Source: Bacteroidota bacterium
GTDB lineage: Bacteria; Bacteroidota; Bacteroidia; Chitinophagales; BACL12
Length of the DNA: 64,000 bases
NCBI GenBank assembly: GCA_016706255.1
Contig: JADJJZ010000003.1
Location: 964,501 to 1,028,500 of the forward strand
Direction: 5' to 3'
Under the pieces are notes generated by a model, which saw only the letters and a program-made list of their open reading frames with translations, did no database searches and was not told where the DNA came from. Below are positions 24,263 through 33,095 of the stretch, piece after piece. The position numbers and the translations under genes were made by a program. The first letter of the stretch is position 1, and every line of letters starts with the position of its first letter.

Positions 24263-26146
24263 ATGCAAAACAAATTACGCAAATTGCTGACCATTGCAGC
24301 TTTGGGTTTGAGCACCGCTATGTATGCTCAGCCTGTACTTGATCTGGAAGTGTTGCCTTCGCCCGGGTTTAATTCGCCGGTTGATATTGCCAACGCTGGT
24401 GACAGCCGTTTATTTATTGTTGAACAAGATGGATATATCCGTATTTTAAATACCGATGGAACTTCTTCTTTATTTTTAGATATCGATTCCAAGGTAAAAT
24501 CTTCCGGCAGCGAACAGGGTTTATTAGGCCTCGCATTCGACCCGAATTATGCCGTAAACGGATATTTTTATGTGAACTATACCAATAATACCGGCACCGG
24601 AAATACAGTAATTGCACGTTATACCAGAAACGCAGTTAATCCGAATATTGCTGATGTGGCAAGTGAAGTTATTTTATTATCTATTGTTCAACCATTCACA
24701 AATCATAATGGTGGTAATTTAGAATTTGGTCCTGACGGATATTTATATATTGGAACAGGTGATGGTGGAAGTGGTGGTGACCCGGGCAATCGTGCACAGG
24801 ATATTACCGACCAAAAATTGGGTAAAATGTTACGCATCGATGTGAGCACAGTGCCTTATTCAATACCAGCCGATAATCCATTTGTTGGAATTACCGGAGA
24901 TGACGAAATTTATCAATATGGTTTACGTAATCCATGGCGTTTTACGTTCGACAGATTAACCGGCGATTTATGGATCGGTGATGTTGGACAAGGTGCTTGG
25001 GAAGAAGTTGATTTTCATCAGGCCGGTTCACCTGCAGGTGAAAACTGGGGCTGGCGTTGTTATGAAGGAAATTCAACTTACAACGTAGCAGGTTGCGGTG
25101 TAATGGGTGATTATGATTTTCCAATTTATGTTTACGACCACTCATTTGGTGCAGGCGGATTTGCAATTACCGGCGGTTATGTTTATCGCGGAACACAAAA
25201 TCCCGGAATGTATGGCTATTATATTTTTTGTGATTATGTTACCGGAAACTGGTGGACTACCGTTAGCAATGGCGCAGGTGGATGGATCAGTGCAATGAGT
25301 GATTTTGCATTTGATGGTATTTCATCTTTTGGTGAAGGTGTTGATGGTGAAATTTATTGTTCATCATTAAGCAGCGGCGAAATTTATCACGTAGTAGATA
25401 AATGTTCAAATATTGATTTAAGTTTTTTAGTAACAGATAATGCAGCACCAACAACTTCAAACGGTGCAATTAATTTAACCGTAACAGGTGGAGTTACACC
25501 TTATAGTTATAGTTGGTCAAATGGATCTACAACTCAGGATATTTCCGGTTTACCTTCAGGAACTTATACCGTTACAGTTTCTGATGCACAAGGTTGTAAC
25601 GTAGAAGGTGAAACATTTGTTGATGATAATTGTACCGGTGCAACCGGATTGGTTGTTACTGCTGTAACGTCAACAACTGCAACAATAGATTGGGACGATG
25701 TTGGTGCAACAAGTTATAAAGTATTATACAAACCTGCGGGCCCGGGCGCATTTACCAGTGTGAATGCAGCTACTTCAAATAAAACTTTAACCGGTTTATC
25801 GCCAAGCACAACTTATACTTATAAAGTACGCAATAAATGTCCTGGTGCACCGGGTAATTTCACAGTAAACGGAACAAACTTTACCACTAACCCTTTACGC
25901 GAAGGTGAAGTTGCTCCGGCAATGGAAATATATCCTAACCCTGGTTCAGGTGTGTTTTATATTGATGGCGTTACCAGTGGCGATTTAATTTCCGTTCGTG
26001 ATATTGCAGGCAGATTAATTTTATCTACTACAATAAGCGACGATGCATTTATCGACTTATCAGGTAATGCTGATGGTGTGTATTTTGTTGAGGTAAGTGA
26101 TGAAGGAATAATTATTGCAACAGAAAAAATTATTCTTGCACATTAA
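24263..26146 (+). CDS. secreted PQQ-type sugar dehydrogenase with SprB/FN3 and T9SS domains (paralogue)
   Basis: 627-aa paralogue of the 21142-22989 protein, with the same architecture throughout. Signal peptide ending 'AMYAQ'. The dehydrogenase propeller has 'SSGSEQGLLGLAFDPNY', 'FTNHNGGNLEFGPDGYLYIG', 'YGLRNPWRFTFDRLTGDLW' and 'GDVGQGAWEEVDF'. An SprB-type repeat ('GGVTPYSYSWSNGSTTQDI'), a fibronectin III domain ('VGATSYKVLYKPAGPGAFTSV') and a T9SS sorting domain ('MEIYPNPGSGVFYI' to 'EKIILAH') follow. The FN3 sections of the two paralogues are nearly the same, including 'KVRNKCPGAPG', which points to a fairly recent duplication. It has its own promoter and a strong terminator. Confidence 0.88.
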   Translation: MQNKLRKLLTIAALGLSTAMYAQPVLDLEVLPSPGFNSPVDIANAGDSRLFIVEQDGYIRILNTDGTSSLFLDIDSKVKSSGSEQGLLGLAFDPNYAVNGYFYVNYTNNTGTGNTVIARYTRNAVNPNIADVASEVILLSIVQPFTNHNGGNLEFGPDGYLYIGTGDGGSGGDPGNRAQDITDQKLGKMLRIDVSTVPYSIPADNPFVGITGDDEIYQYGLRNPWRFTFDRLTGDLWIGDVGQGAWEEVDFHQAGSPAGENWGWRCYEGNSTYNVAGCGVMGDYDFPIYVYDHSFGAGGFAITGGYVYRGTQNPGMYGYYIFCDYVTGNWWTTVSNGAGGWISAMSDFAFDGISSFGEGVDGEIYCSSLSSGEIYHVVDKCSNIDLSFLVTDNAAPTTSNGAINLTVTGGVTPYSYSWSNGSTTQDISGLPSGTYTVTVSDAQGCNVEGETFVDDNCTGATGLVVTAVTSTTATIDWDDVGATSYKVLYKPAGPGAFTSVNAATSNKTLTGLSPSTTYTYKVRNKCPGAPGNFTVNGTNFTTNPLREGEVAPAMEIYPNPGSGVFYIDGVTSGDLISVRDIAGRLILSTTISDDAFIDLSGNADGVYFVEVSDEGIIIATEKIILAH

Positions 26147-26165
26147 TTAAATATTTAATTCCAAT

Positions 26166-26204
26166 AAAAAATCCGTGTTTAACTTTAAACACGGATTTTT
26201 TATT
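26166..26204. terminator. bidirectional terminator between convergent genes
   Basis: AATCCGTGTTT pairs perfectly with AAACACGGATT around AACTTT, flanked by A-run and T-run on both sides. It lies between the dehydrogenase stop (26146) and the SGNH hydrolase stop (26205). Confidence 0.92.
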
Positions 26205-26870
26205 TTATTGCACCAGTAATGGTTTTACTATTTCCGACCACAACCGGTAACCCTTTCGATTCATATGCAATTTATCTTCAAAAAATAAAGTGATGTCAGG
26301 TTGCCCGTCTGCCGCAAGCATTGGCGTAAACACATCCGCATATACAATGTTTTGTTCATTGGCTATAAATGCCTGAACAAGTGTATTGTATGCAAATATT
26401 TTACTCATCATACCTAATTTCGACGGACTCGGTTTTAATCCGATATAAACAATTGGTGTTTCCGGATATTTAGCTCTGATGATGCCGTATAATGTTTTAA
26501 ATCGTTCAAATACAATTTCCGGCGTCACATTATATTCATTCGCAAAATCGTTTTCACCACAATAAATTACAAATTGTTTTGCATCGTGTTTTAAGGCAAT
26601 ATCATTCGCATATTTAATTTGGTCATTTAATGTTGACCCACCAAAACCCCGATTTAAAACAGGATATCCTGCAAAAGAACTATCTAAATCAATCCAGTTT
26701 TTTATAGATGAACTGCCAATAAAAACAATTGGATGTTCAGGAATTTTTGAAGTATCATCTGCGTGTTTGTAATAATTTATTTCCGGCTCAAATTTTCCGG
26801 CATCCGGTTGTGCTGCAACTTCGCCCTGAATTTTAAATAACAACAGCAAACTTGCAATTTTATATTTCAT
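26205..26870 (-). CDS. secreted SGNH/GDSL-type hydrolase
   Basis: Exported esterase/acetylhydrolase of the SGNH fold, about 221 aa from the ATG at 26870, which starts a signal peptide (MKYKIASLLLLFKIQGEVAAQ). An ATG at 26900 and a TTG at 26912 extend the frame. The family blocks are present in order: nucleophile Ser in 'IVFIGSSSIKNW' (block I), Gly in 'NRGFGGSTLND' (block II), Asn in 'YCGENDFANE' (block III), and the Asp/His pair in 'FFEDKLHMNRKGY' (block V). The substrate is likely an acyl or acetyl ester on carbohydrate or lipid, which cannot be specified. It is a single gene with a likely promoter at 26967-26939. Confidence 0.9.
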   Translation of the reverse strand: MKYKIASLLLLFKIQGEVAAQPDAGKFEPEINYYKHADDTSKIPEHPIVFIGSSSIKNWIDLDSSFAGYPVLNRGFGGSTLNDQIKYANDIALKHDAKQFVIYCGENDFANEYNVTPEIVFERFKTLYGIIRAKYPETPIVYIGLKPSPSKLGMMSKIFAYNTLVQAFIANEQNIVYADVFTPMLAADGQPDITLFFEDKLHMNRKGYRLWSEIVKPLLVQ

Positions 26871-26938
26871 TTTTTTGAAAAATTGGGATAATGGACGCAT
26901 TGTGGTAATCAATCAAATTGTGTGCTAATAATAAACTG

Positions 26939-26967
26939 CAAAATTAACTTAAAAATTGTGTGTTCAA
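26939..26967 (-). promoter_or_regulatory. probable promoter of the SGNH hydrolase gene
   Basis: On the minus strand TTG (26967-26965), 18-bp spacer, TAATTTTG (26946-26939). This is slightly short of the usual 19-21 spacing. Confidence 0.45.
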
Positions 26968-27100
26968 CCGCCAAATTTAACAAGGTTTGGCATATAAAAT
27001 TTGCAGAAAACACGGGTTTTAGTGCAGAAAATTGACATTTTAGTTAACGAAAATTAACAAATTGTCATTTATTTGTTATTTTTAACTAAAATCCACGTTT

Positions 27101-30040
27101 ATGAAAAAAAGCTACTTAAAAATGTTAGTGATAGCCGGCCTGTTTGGCAGCAGTGCGGCTTATGGCCAGCTTGATCCTCCTTGTCTGGTGCCCGGAGCTA
27201 CTTTATGCGACAACTTTGATGCCTATACTTCCGGCGACCCGCTTGGTCCCGGCGCGTCCTGGTTTACTACCTGGAGCGGAACCGAGGGTGGGGCAGAAGA
27301 TGGAACAATCAGCTCCGATTATGCCTATTCCGGTGCTAATTCAGCACTTATTCCCGAAGGTGGTTCTACCGATGTTATCTTAAAATTAGGTAACCTGACC
27401 ACCGGAAAATACCATCTCAACTGGCAAATGTATATACCTGATGGCAACATGGGTTACTACAATATTCAGGAATCTGAAACGCCCGGTGTTGCTTGGAATA
27501 TGGAAGTGTATTTCGGAAACGTAACTTCAGGTGATGGTTCATTTATTGTTCCTGTTGGTCCTGACTTTACTTATCCTGTTGGTGAATGGTTTTTAGTTGA
27601 ACATATTATCGACCTCGATGCCAATACCATTGAAGTAAAATTAAATGGCACAACAATTATGTCCGACGTTTTTGCGGGCAGTTTAGGTGCTATCGATTTT
27701 TATTCTGCCGGTGTAAATAACAGAATGTATTTTGATGATGTTGTGCTCATGGAAGAATTACCTGCAGAGGCATGTGCAATTCCCGGTGCAATTTTTTGTG
27801 ATAATATTGATACCTACACTGCCGGCGATGCAGTTGGCCCTTATGCCGACTGGTGGAGCACATGGAGTGGTGTAGAAGGTGGTGCTGAAGATGGCGTTGT
27901 GAGCGATGCGCACGCTTATTCAGGAACTAATTCAGTATTAATTCCAAATACAGGTTCTACCGATTGTATTTTAAAATTAGGTGATGCCACAAGTGGTGTT
28001 TTACGTTTAGAATGGCAAATGTATGTGCCTTCAGGAAGTTCTGCATATTATAATATTCAGGAATCTGAAGTACCCGGTGTTGCCTGGAATCTCGAATTAT
28101 ATTTCGGCGATATCACCGATGGTCAGGGCGAATTTACTGTTCCTGCTTTAGGCCCAACTTTTTCTTATCCTGTTGACCAATGGTTTTTGGTTGAACATGT
28201 TGTTGATTTAGATGCTGATAATATTAAAGTGTATATCAACGGTGTTTTAGTTTTAGATGATGTTTATGCAGGTAGTTTAGGTGGTGTCGACTTTTTCTCA
28301 TGGTCAGGCACGAACACATATTATCTTGATGATATTTTATATAAACCTGAAGATATTGTTGTAGTTGAACCTTGCGCTATTCCTGGTGCTATTTTCTGCG
28401 ATAATATTGATACTTATACTGCAGGCGATGCAGTTGGTCCTTATGCCGACTGGTGGAGTACCTGGAGTGGTGTTGAAGGTGGCGCTGAAGATGGTATCGT
28501 GAGCGATGATTTTGCAAACTCAGGAACTAATTCAGTATTAATTCCGGGAACAGGTTCTACTGATTGTATTTTAAAATTAGGTGATTTAGGTGGTGGCGTT
28601 GTTCGCCTTGAATGGCAAATGTATGTGCCTTCAGGAAAAACTGCTTATTACAATATTCAGGAAACTGAAGTACCGGGTGTTGCATGGAACCTCGAATTAT
28701 ATTTTGGTGATGTAACCGAAGGTCAGGGCGAATTTACTGTGCCTGCAGCAGGACCAACTTTTTCTTATCCTGTTGACCAATGGTTTTTAGTTGAACATGT
28801 TGTTGATTTAGATGCAAATAATATTAAAGTTTATATCAACGGCGTTATGGTTTTAGATGATGTTTATGCAGGTAATTTAGGTGGTGTTGACTTCTTCTCT
28901 TGGTCAGGTACTAACACCTATTATCTTGATGACATTTTATATAAACCTGAAGATGTAGTTGTTGTTGAACCTTGTGATGTTCCCGGTGCTGTATTTTGTG
29001 ATAATATAGATACGTATCCGATTGGTGCTTTAGGTCCTAATGCAGACTGGTGGAGCACTTGGAGTGGAACTGAAGGTGGTGCTGAAGATGGTTTGGTAAG
29101 TACTGATTATGCTTATTCAGGAACAAATGCAGCATTAATTCCTGAAGGTGGTGTTACCGATGTTATTTTAAAATTAGGTAACCTTTCAAGCGGAAAATAT
29201 AATCTTTCATGGCAAATGTATGTGCCAAGTGGAAAACATGCTTATTATAATATTCAGGAAACTGAAGTGCCCGGTGTTGCATGGAATGCAGAAGTGTATT
29301 TCGGTTTAGCAACTGCCGGAACAGGTGATATTACTGTACCTGCTGAAGTATCGTTTACTTATCCCGCAGATGCATGGTTCCTTGTTGAACATATTATTGA
29401 TATGGATGCAAATACCATTGAAATTAAAATTAATGGCACCTCAGTTTTATCAGAAGTATATGATGGTAATATGGGTGGTGTTGATTTTTATTCTATAGAT
29501 GCAGATAATCGTTATTATTTAGATGATATCGTTTTAATGCCTATGGAACCTGTTGATTTAAATACTTATTATGCAGATGCCGACAGCGATACTTATGGAA
29601 ATCCGGATGTATCAATTACCGTTGCAGGTGATGCACCTACAGGTTATGTTGAAAATAGTTTAGACTGTGATGATACAAATCCTGATATTTATCCTGGTGC
29701 TACTGAAGTATTAAATGGAAAAGATGACGATTGTGATAATTTGATCGACGAAGGATTAATCAGCATCGAAGATTTAAATGCTAATGGTATCGCAGTAAAT
29801 GTATTCCCTGTTCCTGCAAATAACGAAGTGACTATCGAAATTATGAGTTTAATGAGTGGTAATACTGCTACATTCGAAATTTATAATACAACCGGTCAGT
29901 TAGTTTATGCTGAACAACTGGTGTTAAGCAACACCACAATCACAAAACAAATTAATATTGAATCAATGAGTTCAGGATTATATTTGGTTAAATTAACTTC
30001 AGGTAAAACTGCTGTTAATAGTCAGATTGTACAACATTAA
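27101..30040 (+). CDS. secreted T9SS protein with four LamG-like domains and a MopE-type motif
   Basis: 979-aa secreted protein of unknown activity. A signal peptide (1-22, 'AAYGQ') leads into four tandem domains of about 200 residues (27-215, 225-423, 424-623, 625-825). Each starts 'CxxxGAxxCDNxDTY', contains 'ADWWSTWSGxEGGAEDGxVS', 'NIQExEVPGVAWN', 'YPVDQWFLVEHVVDLD' and ends 'YYLDDI'. The pattern is that of concanavalin/LamG-like jelly-roll domains, which often bind carbohydrate. A MopE-type Ca/metal-binding motif follows (826-886, 'YADADSDTYGNPD', 'DCDDTNPDIYPGATEVLNGKDDDCDNLIDEG' in parts), then a T9SS sorting domain ('VNVFPVPANNEVTI' to 'SQIVQH'). Domains 2 and 3 are much closer to each other than to 1 and 4. 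A terminator follows. Confidence 0.85.
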   Translation: MKKSYLKMLVIAGLFGSSAAYGQLDPPCLVPGATLCDNFDAYTSGDPLGPGASWFTTWSGTEGGAEDGTISSDYAYSGANSALIPEGGSTDVILKLGNLTTGKYHLNWQMYIPDGNMGYYNIQESETPGVAWNMEVYFGNVTSGDGSFIVPVGPDFTYPVGEWFLVEHIIDLDANTIEVKLNGTTIMSDVFAGSLGAIDFYSAGVNNRMYFDDVVLMEELPAEACAIPGAIFCDNIDTYTAGDAVGPYADWWSTWSGVEGGAEDGVVSDAHAYSGTNSVLIPNTGSTDCILKLGDATSGVLRLEWQMYVPSGSSAYYNIQESEVPGVAWNLELYFGDITDGQGEFTVPALGPTFSYPVDQWFLVEHVVDLDADNIKVYINGVLVLDDVYAGSLGGVDFFSWSGTNTYYLDDILYKPEDIVVVEPCAIPGAIFCDNIDTYTAGDAVGPYADWWSTWSGVEGGAEDGIVSDDFANSGTNSVLIPGTGSTDCILKLGDLGGGVVRLEWQMYVPSGKTAYYNIQETEVPGVAWNLELYFGDVTEGQGEFTVPAAGPTFSYPVDQWFLVEHVVDLDANNIKVYINGVMVLDDVYAGNLGGVDFFSWSGTNTYYLDDILYKPEDVVVVEPCDVPGAVFCDNIDTYPIGALGPNADWWSTWSGTEGGAEDGLVSTDYAYSGTNAALIPEGGVTDVILKLGNLSSGKYNLSWQMYVPSGKHAYYNIQETEVPGVAWNAEVYFGLATAGTGDITVPAEVSFTYPADAWFLVEHIIDMDANTIEIKINGTSVLSEVYDGNMGGVDFYSIDADNRYYLDDIVLMPMEPVDLNTYYADADSDTYGNPDVSITVAGDAPTGYVENSLDCDDTNPDIYPGATEVLNGKDDDCDNLIDEGLISIEDLNANGIAVNVFPVPANNEVTIEIMSLMSGNTATFEIYNTTGQLVYAEQLVLSNTTITKQINIESMSSGLYLVKLTSGKTAVNSQIVQH
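27770..28975 (+). repeat. tandem DNA duplication of about 600 bp inside the LamG-like gene
   Basis: The segments about 27770-28370 and 28374-28975 encode domains 2 and 3. They keep long identical stretches at DNA level, for example around 'GATGCAGTTGG' and 'TATGCCGACTGGTGGAG', with mostly third-position differences. This is a recent in-frame duplication. Confidence 0.75.
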
Positions 30041-30061
30041 TTGCGTTAGAAAATTCAATTT

Positions 30062-30096
30062 AAACCACTGTCTGCAAAGGCAGTGGTTTTTTTTAA
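30062..30096 (+). terminator. rho-independent terminator
   Basis: AAACCACTG pairs with CAGTGGTTT around TCTGCAAAGG, followed by an eight-base T-run. It lies between convergent stops at 30040 and 30093. Confidence 0.88.
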
Positions 30097-31688
30097 TTTA
30101 TTATTACCCGTTGAAATTTCCCGCCAACAATCTGATAAACAATTCCGTCGATAACAATTCGGTCGCCTTCAACCATTGTGGCTAAATTTTCAATATCCTG
30201 ATCAATAGTATAAACACTGCCTTTATTTGCTTTCGCGAAATTGAGATAGTCTATATTAATACCGTAATTGGTGCCGCATAAAATTATTTTCACAGGCTTA
30301 TTTACTTTACTTAATAATTCCATATCTCTTGGTGTGGCATAATTATCTGCAATCATAACAATCGTTTCCGCATCCGGATATTTTTTTAATGCAGCAATCA
30401 AGGCTTCTACATTATTTTCAGGTGCATCGCCACCGCTGCCATTTTTCATGGTAGTTTGCACCATTTGTTTTACATCCTGAATGGAACCGGCCTCACCCAA
30501 ATAAATACCGCCCGTGCTGCCTTTTATTTTTGCGAAATCCGGTTTGTTGTTACCATCATTAAAAAAACAAAAATAATTTACTTTATTTTCGTTATTATAT
30601 AACATTAATTGATACCATAATAATATTTGTGCAACGTATGGCGACATACTTCCTGTTAAATCTGCCACAACTAGCATTTCTTCCCATTCTTTATGTCGTT
30701 CCATTACATTTAATACGGTAGAATCATATAGCATCATTGTAGATATATCGTATGTTAATTCAGTTGCCGGTGTGCGGGGACATGTATTGAGCAATTTTGC
30801 CGGACTAACGGTTACAACACATTGATGGTTTTTATTTCCATCTGCATAAAACCGAAATCGTATTTTATATAAATATTGTGCTTTGCCACTAATAAATTTC
30901 GATTTATTAAAATCACCTAATTGCTGAAGTGCATTATATACTGCCGTTGTAAAAGCAGTGTCCAAATATCTATTGTCAATAGTGAAACTATCAATACTAC
31001 CATATTCTGAAACATACAATTGTGTTACAATGGTGCCATTAATATCTTTTCTGCGTTTTATTTCCGGAAATACAATAGTATTCGTTAGGTTGGTTTTTAA
31101 TTCGCCGCGTACACTACCATAAACCGGAGCACTAGGTAATTTTTTATCGTAAACTAATTGTTGAAATTCAGTAAAACAACCGGGCGGTACTTTTTCGGTA
31201 ATTTTTTCAAATACAGAATCAACATAAGCAGTTTCCGAACCAGCAAAAGGAATTTCCATAGCCGGCATAATAGTAATAATAAATCCATGAAAATATTGAA
31301 TCGCCTGCGTGGTATCTGTTGCTTTGGTTTGTTCCAGTAAAACCCATTTTACATCCGGCTCAAATGCATCCGGTAAAATACCATTTAAATTTTCGAGACG
31401 AATTTTATTTAAAGCCTTTTGCTGAAACGTTTCACTTTGTCTGTATTGCGTGTATACCAATTCCACTTTAATAATTTTATTGGCACGAATTAATCCCATG
31501 CCAATAGTATCTTTTATTGCATCTTCCGCAAATGCAGAGGTAATATAAATCTTATTAAAATTGTCGTAATTCTTAACAATTTTAGGAACTAAAACCGGTT
31601 TAAGATTAACAATAGAATCAATTGTCGCAGATTGACCGATCAGGCAGAAATGGATACATACAGCAAGCAGCGTACACAACGATTTCAT
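30093..31688 (-). CDS. secreted protein with TonB-C-like and von Willebrand A-like domains
   Basis: 531-aa exported protein from the ATG at 31688 (signal peptide 'MKSLCTLLAVCIHFCLIGQSA'); the longer frame starts at 31742. Residues about 150-310 include a TonB-C-terminal-like section ('GTIVTQLYVSEYGSIDSFTI..DTAFTTAVYNALQQL'), as in many Bacteroidota repair or sensing proteins. The C-terminal half is a von Willebrand A-like domain with a modified MIDAS: 'VVADLTGSMSPYV' (D-x-T-x-S rather than D-x-S-x-S), 'GGDAPENNVEAL' and 'TIVMIADNYATPRDM'. The function is unknown; VWA domains usually bind partners through a metal ion. It stands alone, convergent to the LamG-like gene. Confidence 0.75.
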   Translation of the reverse strand: MKSLCTLLAVCIHFCLIGQSATIDSIVNLKPVLVPKIVKNYDNFNKIYITSAFAEDAIKDTIGMGLIRANKIIKVELVYTQYRQSETFQQKALNKIRLENLNGILPDAFEPDVKWVLLEQTKATDTTQAIQYFHGFIITIMPAMEIPFAGSETAYVDSVFEKITEKVPPGCFTEFQQLVYDKKLPSAPVYGSVRGELKTNLTNTIVFPEIKRRKDINGTIVTQLYVSEYGSIDSFTIDNRYLDTAFTTAVYNALQQLGDFNKSKFISGKAQYLYKIRFRFYADGNKNHQCVVTVSPAKLLNTCPRTPATELTYDISTMMLYDSTVLNVMERHKEWEEMLVVADLTGSMSPYVAQILLWYQLMLYNNENKVNYFCFFNDGNNKPDFAKIKGSTGGIYLGEAGSIQDVKQMVQTTMKNGSGGDAPENNVEALIAALKKYPDAETIVMIADNYATPRDMELLSKVNKPVKIILCGTNYGINIDYLNFAKANKGSVYTIDQDIENLATMVEGDRIVIDGIVYQIVGGKFQRVIIN

Positions 31689-31805
31689 GGCTAAGGTTTT
31701 GGAAATAACGAAAATCTCCCGGAAAATAGTATATGCGCGCACTCAACCAAATCTAAGCTGCAGCGAACAACTCATTCCTCATCAAACATTTTTGAACCAC
31801 CTTAA

Positions 31806-31985
31806 AACAGCCGAAACCACAAAGGTCGCAAAGAAACAGCCCACAGAGAAAAGGAAGAGGGATTTATCAAATAAAATTAATTTTTAATCTAAATGAACAA
31901 CTATTACAATTAATTTGAATATACGAACAATTTCTCCGTGAACTTTGTGTGTATTTTCTCCGTGGTCTTTGTGGTTTCGGCTGTT
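31806..31985. repeat. 180-bp element with 19-bp terminal inverted repeats, copy 1
   Basis: Begins AACAGCCGAAACCACAAAG (31806-31824) and ends with its exact reverse complement CTTTGTGGTTTCGGCTGTT (31967-31985). Inside the left end are further 'CGCAAAG' and 'CACAGAG' steps that pair with 'CTCCGTG..CTTTGTGTG' near the right end, so the whole element can fold on itself around an AT-rich middle. There is no coding frame and no flanking duplication that I can see. Confidence 0.85.
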
Positions 31986-32081
31986 ATTATAATTATCTAT
32001 TTTATAAAAAATGAAAAATAAAAAACCCTAATTCCAAAGCCAATAATTAACTTCTATTCCTTCATTTTTCAACCCCCATAA

Positions 32082-32261
32082 AACAGCCGAAACCACAAAG
32101 GGCACAAAGAAACAGCCCACAGAGGAAACACAGAGCGAATAATCAAATAAAATTAAATTTTTATTTAACGGAACTACTATTACGATTAATTCGAATAAAC
32201 AAACAATTTCTCCGTGAACTTTGTGTGTATTTTCTCCGTGGTCTCCGTGGTTTCGGCTGTT
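32082..32261. repeat. 180-bp element with terminal inverted repeats, copy 2
   Basis: Same length and orientation as copy 1, starting 276 bp after it. The left end is identical over 19 bases (32082-32100); the right end reads CTCCGTGGTTTCGGCTGTT (32243-32261), with three changes. The two copies, with 96 bp between them, fill most of the gene-free 31689-32621 stretch. Confidence 0.85.
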
Positions 32262-32329
32262 AAAAAATGTTCAATTAATAAAAAATTAAAAATATAAAAC
32301 CCTAATTCAATCTATAGCAAAACCACTCA

Positions 32330-32540
32330 TCCCTCATGTGAGCGCAGCGAACAACTCATTACTCATAGCTCATTACTCATTTTTGGCGTTTGCCGCAGTA
32401 CAATCTATCCTCCAAATCCCATCCTGTCTGGCGGCACCGGGTCTTCCGCTGCAACCCCTTTTCCGAGGCGGACAAAGGGGGTTTCCGCTACAACCCCTAA
32501 CGCAATGCGGTGGTAGCATGAACATACATCTCTAAAAGCC
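32330..32540. other. gene-free stretch with Bacteroidota-type intergenic motifs
   Basis: Contains 'GCAGCGAACAACTCATT' (about 32344), also found near 31755, then 'ACTCATTACTCATAGCTCATT' type steps. After that comes a GC-rich stretch with two 'TTCCGCTRCAACCCCT' units (about 32446 and 32485). Open frames here only read through these repeats; I see no gene. Confidence 0.55.
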
Positions 32541-32621
32541 CATTACCACTGCATTTCACATTAATAGTAGTGCATTAAATCCAATCGAACTTTATTTACG
32601 TATGTAGTAGAAACAAACAAA

Positions 32622-33065
32622 ATGAAGCGGAAAATCATAAAATGGAGTTTAATTACAGCATCAGTTGCCGTGATATTATTCCTTGCATTAGGCATACACT
32701 TGTATTATGTAACTGATAATTTTTATCAGAATCAGCGCAGTGGTCCGCAATTACAATTGGGCAGAATAGATTTTAAACAACCAATTGATTCAATACAAGC
32801 TGCCGATTTGCAAACAAAACTGAAACAAGTTCCCGGTGTTCAAAAAACATATTTTAATATCGAAGATCAAATTTTGGTGTATTCATTTTACAATACAGAA
32901 CAAAGTGCCGATAAAATATTTGCTTCATTTAATGCAGGAAATATGGTTCCCGCAGAAAGATATATTGTTGCTGAGGAAGACAAAATGAAAGGTTGTCCGG
33001 CAATGAGTGGCAAAGCACAAAGCGGATTATTGCTGGTGTATCAAAAATTATTTTCAATTTTTTAA
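32622..33065 (+). CDS. small membrane-anchored protein with HMA-like domain
   Basis: 147 aa, not firmly recognised. It has one N-terminal membrane helix (about 8-30, 'SLITASVAVILFLALGIHLYYV'), then a region whose pattern 'DLQTKLKQVPGVQKTYFNIEDQILVYSFYNTEQSADKIFASF' looks like the beta-alpha-beta-beta fold of heavy-metal-associated domains. The usual CxxC is missing. The C-terminus holds 'KGCPAMSG' and a hydrophobic end. It lies 30 bp before the globin-like lipoprotein gene and is probably in one operon with it. A role in metal or haem handling next to that globin is possible, but is inference only. Confidence 0.6.
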   Translation: MKRKIIKWSLITASVAVILFLALGIHLYYVTDNFYQNQRSGPQLQLGRIDFKQPIDSIQAADLQTKLKQVPGVQKTYFNIEDQILVYSFYNTEQSADKIFASFNAGNMVPAERYIVAEEDKMKGCPAMSGKAQSGLLLVYQKLFSIF

Positions 33066-33095
33066 TTCAACAAATACTAACCTAAAATTACAATT

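Noticed and set aside
31687..31887. 66-codon frame through the first 180-bp element
   Set aside because: It reads through the inverted-repeat element and has no protein-like content.
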